Positions 61,147-64,000 of a DNA stretch of 64,000 nt are shown here, one piece after another (within the stretch, counting starts at the first letter, position 1; every line of letters starts with the position of its first letter). The notes under the pieces were generated by a model that searched no databases, was not told the DNA's origin, and saw only the letters and a list, made by a program, of their open reading frames with translations. The translations under genes and the position numbers were made by a program. Source of the stretch: Roseivivax jejudonensis (GTDB lineage Bacteria > Pseudomonadota > Alphaproteobacteria > Rhodobacterales > Rhodobacteraceae); NCBI RefSeq assembly GCF_900172265.1, contig NZ_FWFK01000003.1, positions 124,001-188,000 of the forward strand. Reading direction: 5' to 3'.

Positions 61147-61215
61147 ATATAGGTATTATTGTACCAAATATCGGTTATACAAAGGTATCCACAGAAAGAT
61201 ACATTTTGCCATTCC
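61147..61215 (+). promoter_or_regulatory. AT-rich promoter region of dnaB
   Basis: This patch is much richer in A and T than its surroundings and includes TTGTA-N14-TACAA at 61159-61182 and repeated GGTAT. It is the probable promoter region for dnaB, but -35 and -10 boxes cannot be assigned with confidence. Confidence 0.4.
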
Positions 61216-61281
61216 GCGGAGGTTAACGGTATCTCCACGACCCAAGCAGACAGCAGCGGAATCGACGGGAGGGGGCAGATC

Positions 61282-62796
61282 ATGTCGCAGGTCACTGCGT
61301 TCGATCCCACGGGCGGAAAACAGGCCGAGGACTCCGCAGACACCAGCGTCGACGCCCTGCCGCATTCCATCGAGGCCGAACAGCAGCTGCTCGGCGCGAT
61401 CCTGACGAACAACGACGTCTACGACCGCGTCGCCTCGATCCTCGCCGCGCGCCACTTCTACGATCCCGTGCACGCCCGCATCTACGAGGTCGCGGCCGCG
61501 CGGATCGCCAAGAATCAGCTCGCCTCCCCCGTCACGCTCAAGGCGTTCATGGAGGAAGAGCCCGGCCTGAAGGAACTCGGCGGCGGCGCCTACCTCGTGC
61601 GCCTTGCCGGTGCGGCGGTTTCGTCCTTCGCGGTGCGCGACTATGCCCAGATGATCTACGACCTCGCCGTCCGGCGCGAGCTGATCTCGCTCGGGCGCGA
61701 CATCTCGGCCAAGGCGGCCAAGGTCGACGTCGCCTCCGAACCGCGCGAACAGATCGTGGAGGCGGAACAGGCGCTCTACACGATGGCCGAACAGGGCCAG
61801 GGGGAAAAGGGCTTCGTCAGCTTCCTCAGGGCGGTCACGGACGCGGTGAACGTCGCCAACGCCGCCTACCAGCGCGAGGGGCAGCTCTCGGGAATATCCA
61901 CAGGCCTCGTGGACATGGACAAGAAGCTCGGCGGCCTGCATCCGTCCGACCTTCTCATCCTCGCCGGGCGACCCTCGATGGGGAAGACCTCGCTCGCCAC
62001 GAACATCGCCTTCAACATCGCCAAGGCCTACCGCAGGGGCACGCGCCCGGACGGCACCGATGGCGCGGTCGAGGGCGGCGTCGTCGGGTTCTACTCGCTC
62101 GAGATGTCGGCCGAGCAGCTTGCCGCGCGGATCCTGTCCGAAGCGTCGGAGGTGCCCAGCGAACAGATCCGCCGCGGCGACATGACCGAAGAGGAGTTCC
62201 GCCGCTTCGTCGAGGCGGCGAAGTCGCTCGAGGCGTGCCCGCTCTACATCGACGACACGCCGGCCCTGCCGATCGCGCAACTCGCCGCCCGCGCGCGGCG
62301 TCTCAAGCGGACGCACGGGCTCGACGTTCTGATGGTCGACTACCTTCAGCTGGTCCGGGGATCGGGCAAGTCGGGCGAGAGCCGGGTCAACGAGATCGCG
62401 GAAATCTCCATGGGACTCAAGGCCATAGCCAAGGAACTGAACATACCGGTGATCGCGCTGTCGCAGCTGTCGCGGCAGGTCGAGAGCCGCGACGACAAAC
62501 GCCCGCAACTGTCGGACCTGCGCGAATCGGGCTCGATCGAGCAGGACGCCGACGTCGTGATGTTCGTGTTCCGCGAGGAATACTACGTGGAACGCGAGAA
62601 GCCGTCCGACGACCGGCTGGAGGAAATGGCCGCTTGGCAGGAGCGGATGGAGCGCCTGCACGGCAAGGCAGAGGTCATCATCGGCAAGCAGCGCCACGGT
62701 CCGATCGGCACGGTGGAACTGAGCTTCGAAGGCCGCTTCACCCGCTTCGGCAACCTCGTGAAACCGTGGCAGAACACGCAGGTCGAGCAATTCTGA
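61282..62796 (+). CDS. dnaB: Replicative DNA helicase DnaB
   Basis: A 504-residue hexameric helicase that opens DNA at the replication fork. The N-terminal domain begins LPHSIEAEQQLLGAILTNND; the RecA-like motor has Walker A GRPSMGKT (229-236), GVVGFYSLEMSAEQLAARI and LDVLMVDYLQLVRG as Walker B. The ATG of MSQVTAFDP follows a GGAGGGGG ribosome site; the longer open frame lacks support. It is followed by alr, as in many alphaproteobacteria. Confidence 0.97.
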   Translation: MSQVTAFDPTGGKQAEDSADTSVDALPHSIEAEQQLLGAILTNNDVYDRVASILAARHFYDPVHARIYEVAAARIAKNQLASPVTLKAFMEEEPGLKELGGGAYLVRLAGAAVSSFAVRDYAQMIYDLAVRRELISLGRDISAKAAKVDVASEPREQIVEAEQALYTMAEQGQGEKGFVSFLRAVTDAVNVANAAYQREGQLSGISTGLVDMDKKLGGLHPSDLLILAGRPSMGKTSLATNIAFNIAKAYRRGTRPDGTDGAVEGGVVGFYSLEMSAEQLAARILSEASEVPSEQIRRGDMTEEEFRRFVEAAKSLEACPLYIDDTPALPIAQLAARARRLKRTHGLDVLMVDYLQLVRGSGKSGESRVNEIAEISMGLKAIAKELNIPVIALSQLSRQVESRDDKRPQLSDLRESGSIEQDADVVMFVFREEYYVEREKPSDDRLEEMAAWQERMERLHGKAEVIIGKQRHGPIGTVELSFEGRFTRFGNLVKPWQNTQVEQF

Positions 62797-62825
62797 GAGA
62801 CAAGAAGCCCGAGCAGGCCCGACGG

Positions 62826-62901
62826 GGCCGGAGCCCGGGCCGGACCGCGCGCAGCACACGACCCCCGACACGGCTGCACCGATCCGGCCCGGGCTCCGGC
62901 C
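62826..62901. repeat. 19-base inverted repeat between dnaB and alr
   Basis: Perfect 19-base arms (GGCCGGAGCCCGGGCCGGA and its complement) at 62826-62844 and 62883-62901 enclose a 38-base loop. It may form a cruciform or terminate dnaB transcripts, though no T-run follows. The rest of the 263-base gap shows no gene. Confidence 0.75.
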
Positions 62902-63059
62902 TCATATTGGATGGACGCGAAGATCGCTCCCCCGAGTTGTCCACAAGCCCGCGACGCGCGTGAGGCGCTGCGCGCCCCCAGACTTGTCCACAGCCCGCAG
63001 AGCGGGACCCGAGGGCGAAAACGGCTTGACCCGGCCGGTCGCCATGCCAAACAGCGCGC

Positions 63060-64000
63060 ATGGCTCGACCGCTGCTAACCATCGACCTCGACGCGCTGAA
63101 GACGAACTGGCGCAACCTCGACCGCCAGATGAGCGGGGAGACCGGCGCCGTCGTCAAGGCGGACGCCTACGGGCTCGGCGTGGATCGCGTCGCGTTGGTG
63201 CTCGCCCAGGAAGGCGCGCGGACCTTTTTCGTCGCCACAGCGGAGGAAGGCGCGGATCTGCGCGAAATCCTTGGCGCAGGCGTGGAAATCTGCGTCTTCA
63301 ATGGCCATATGGATGGCGACGCCCGACTGATTTCCGGGGCGCGCCTCGTGCCGATGCTCAATTCGATCGACCAGATGGTGATGCACGTCGAAGCGCTGCC
63401 CGACCATCCGTTCGGCATACAGCTCGATACCGGGATGAACCGGCTGGGCATGGAAGAGGCCGAGTGGTCCGCCCTGCGCGACATCGCCATGGCGCAGACC
63501 CCGCGTCTCATCATGAGCCACCTCGCCTGCTCCGACACCCCGGCGCACGAGATGAACCTCGCGCAGCTGCGCCGGTTTCACGAGATGACCGACGGGCTTT
63601 CGGCGCGGCGGTCGCTCTCGGCCACGGGCGGCATCCTGCTCGGGCGCGAGTACCAGTTCGACGTGGCGCGGCCCGGGATCGGTCTCTACGGCGGCATGCC
63701 CTTCATCGACGCACAGCCGGTGGTGCATCTCGACGTGCCGGTCATCCAGACCCGGGACGTCGCGCCCGGCGAAAGCGTCGGCTACGGCAACGCCTGGATC
63801 GCCGAGCGTCCGTCCCGCATCGCGACGATCGCCGCCGGCTATGCCGATGGCATCCACCGCATCATGGCGCCGGACGCCTGGGTCTATGCCGGCGAGACGC
63901 GGTGCAAGGTCGTCGGGCGGATCTCGATGGATCTGATCGGCGTGGACGTGACCGACGCACCGGCGCCGCCGCCGAGCATCGAGGTCCTCGGGCGCCACCA
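63060..64000 (+). CDS. alr: Alanine racemase (cut by window edge)
   Basis: The frame runs off the right edge after 313 codons. The protein begins [20 protein letters not shown] and has the PLP lysine K33 in [10 protein letters not shown], the conserved GLYGGMPF, and [10 protein letters not shown] with the second catalytic tyrosine. It provides D-alanine for peptidoglycan. The C-terminal end of the beta domain is missing. Conserved order with dnaB supports the call. Confidence 0.95.
   Translation, partial: MARPLLTIDLDALKTNWRNLDRQMSGETGAVVKADAYGLGVDRVALVLAQEGARTFFVATAEEGADLREILGAGVEICVFNGHMDGDARLISGARLVPMLNSIDQMVMHVEALPDHPFGIQLDTGMNRLGMEEAEWSALRDIAMAQTPRLIMSHLACSDTPAHEMNLAQLRRFHEMTDGLSARRSLSATGGILLGREYQFDVARPGIGLYGGMPFIDAQPVVHLDVPVIQTRDVAPGESVGYGNAWIAERPSRIATIAAGYADGIHRIMAPDAWVYAGETRCKVVGRISMDLIGVDVTDAPAPPPSIEVLGRH

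Overview
The window is a 64-kb stretch of very GC-rich chromosome from an alphaproteobacterium, most likely a member of the Rhodobacteraceae (Roseobacter/Rhodobacter group). Supporting signs are the adjacent DUF6456 and DUF6477 genes, the dnaB-alr and pyrC-pyrE order, a small-type PurL of 720 residues, a DUF1127 protein, the so-called 'PAPS reductase' family typical of this group, and an intergenic hairpin element ending in CCCCGGAGTATTT. Nearly all of it is ordinary chromosome. There is no integrase, transposase, phage gene, rRNA or CRISPR array. Because of the base composition, many long open frames lie antisense to real genes and were ignored.

Layout. 1-6 kb: end of a glycogen operon (glgA end, glgX, malQ, pgm), then a convergent acetyltransferase and a GH13 enzyme that looks like glucosylglycerol hydrolase. 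9-18 kb: a minus-strand run holding an FAD oxidoreductase, an SMP-30 lactonase, a transglutaminase, a fused circularly permuted ATP-grasp/alpha-E protein, a 1113-residue transglutaminase/DUF2126 protein and a tiny secreted peptide. This is a compact version of a predicted, uncharacterised amide-bond-forming system. 18.5-31.4 kb: tRNA-Gly(CCC), a deacetylase-family protein, lipA, oxyR, the DUF6456/DUF6477 pair, an MttB-family methyltransferase, guaA, a small secreted protein, two EamA transporters and a FadL-type porin. 31.6-36.8 kb: an orphan P-loop protein, a secreted protein, a MetA whose active site looks acetyl-CoA specific, a lipoprotein hydrolase, ppk2 and a TetR regulator.

36.8-40 kb: a first surface-glycan patch (two sulfotransferases and two glycosyltransferases). 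40-48 kb: rpsI-rplM, a MocR regulator diverging from a DUF1127 gene across an operator-rich gap, a YdeI-like protein, purL and an MFS transporter. 48-52.4 kb: an OmpA-family protein with a very long acidic repeat region, and a VWA/MoxR pair. 52.4-58 kb: a minisatellite and then a second glycan patch with three related GT2 proteins and a sulfotransferase in one operon. One of the three GT2 proteins carries an extra N-terminal domain that resembles a decayed sulfotransferase. 58-64 kb: a family-specific unknown protein, pyrC, pyrE, dnaB and the start of alr.

Most likely coherent systems: (1) glycogen turnover linked to compatible-solute breakdown; (2) the ATP-grasp/alpha-E/transglutaminase/DUF2126 run, which is the best candidate for undescribed biochemistry; (3) sulfated surface glycan synthesis split over two loci; (4) pyrimidine synthesis beside replication genes. 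All functions are read from sequence motifs; no searches were run.
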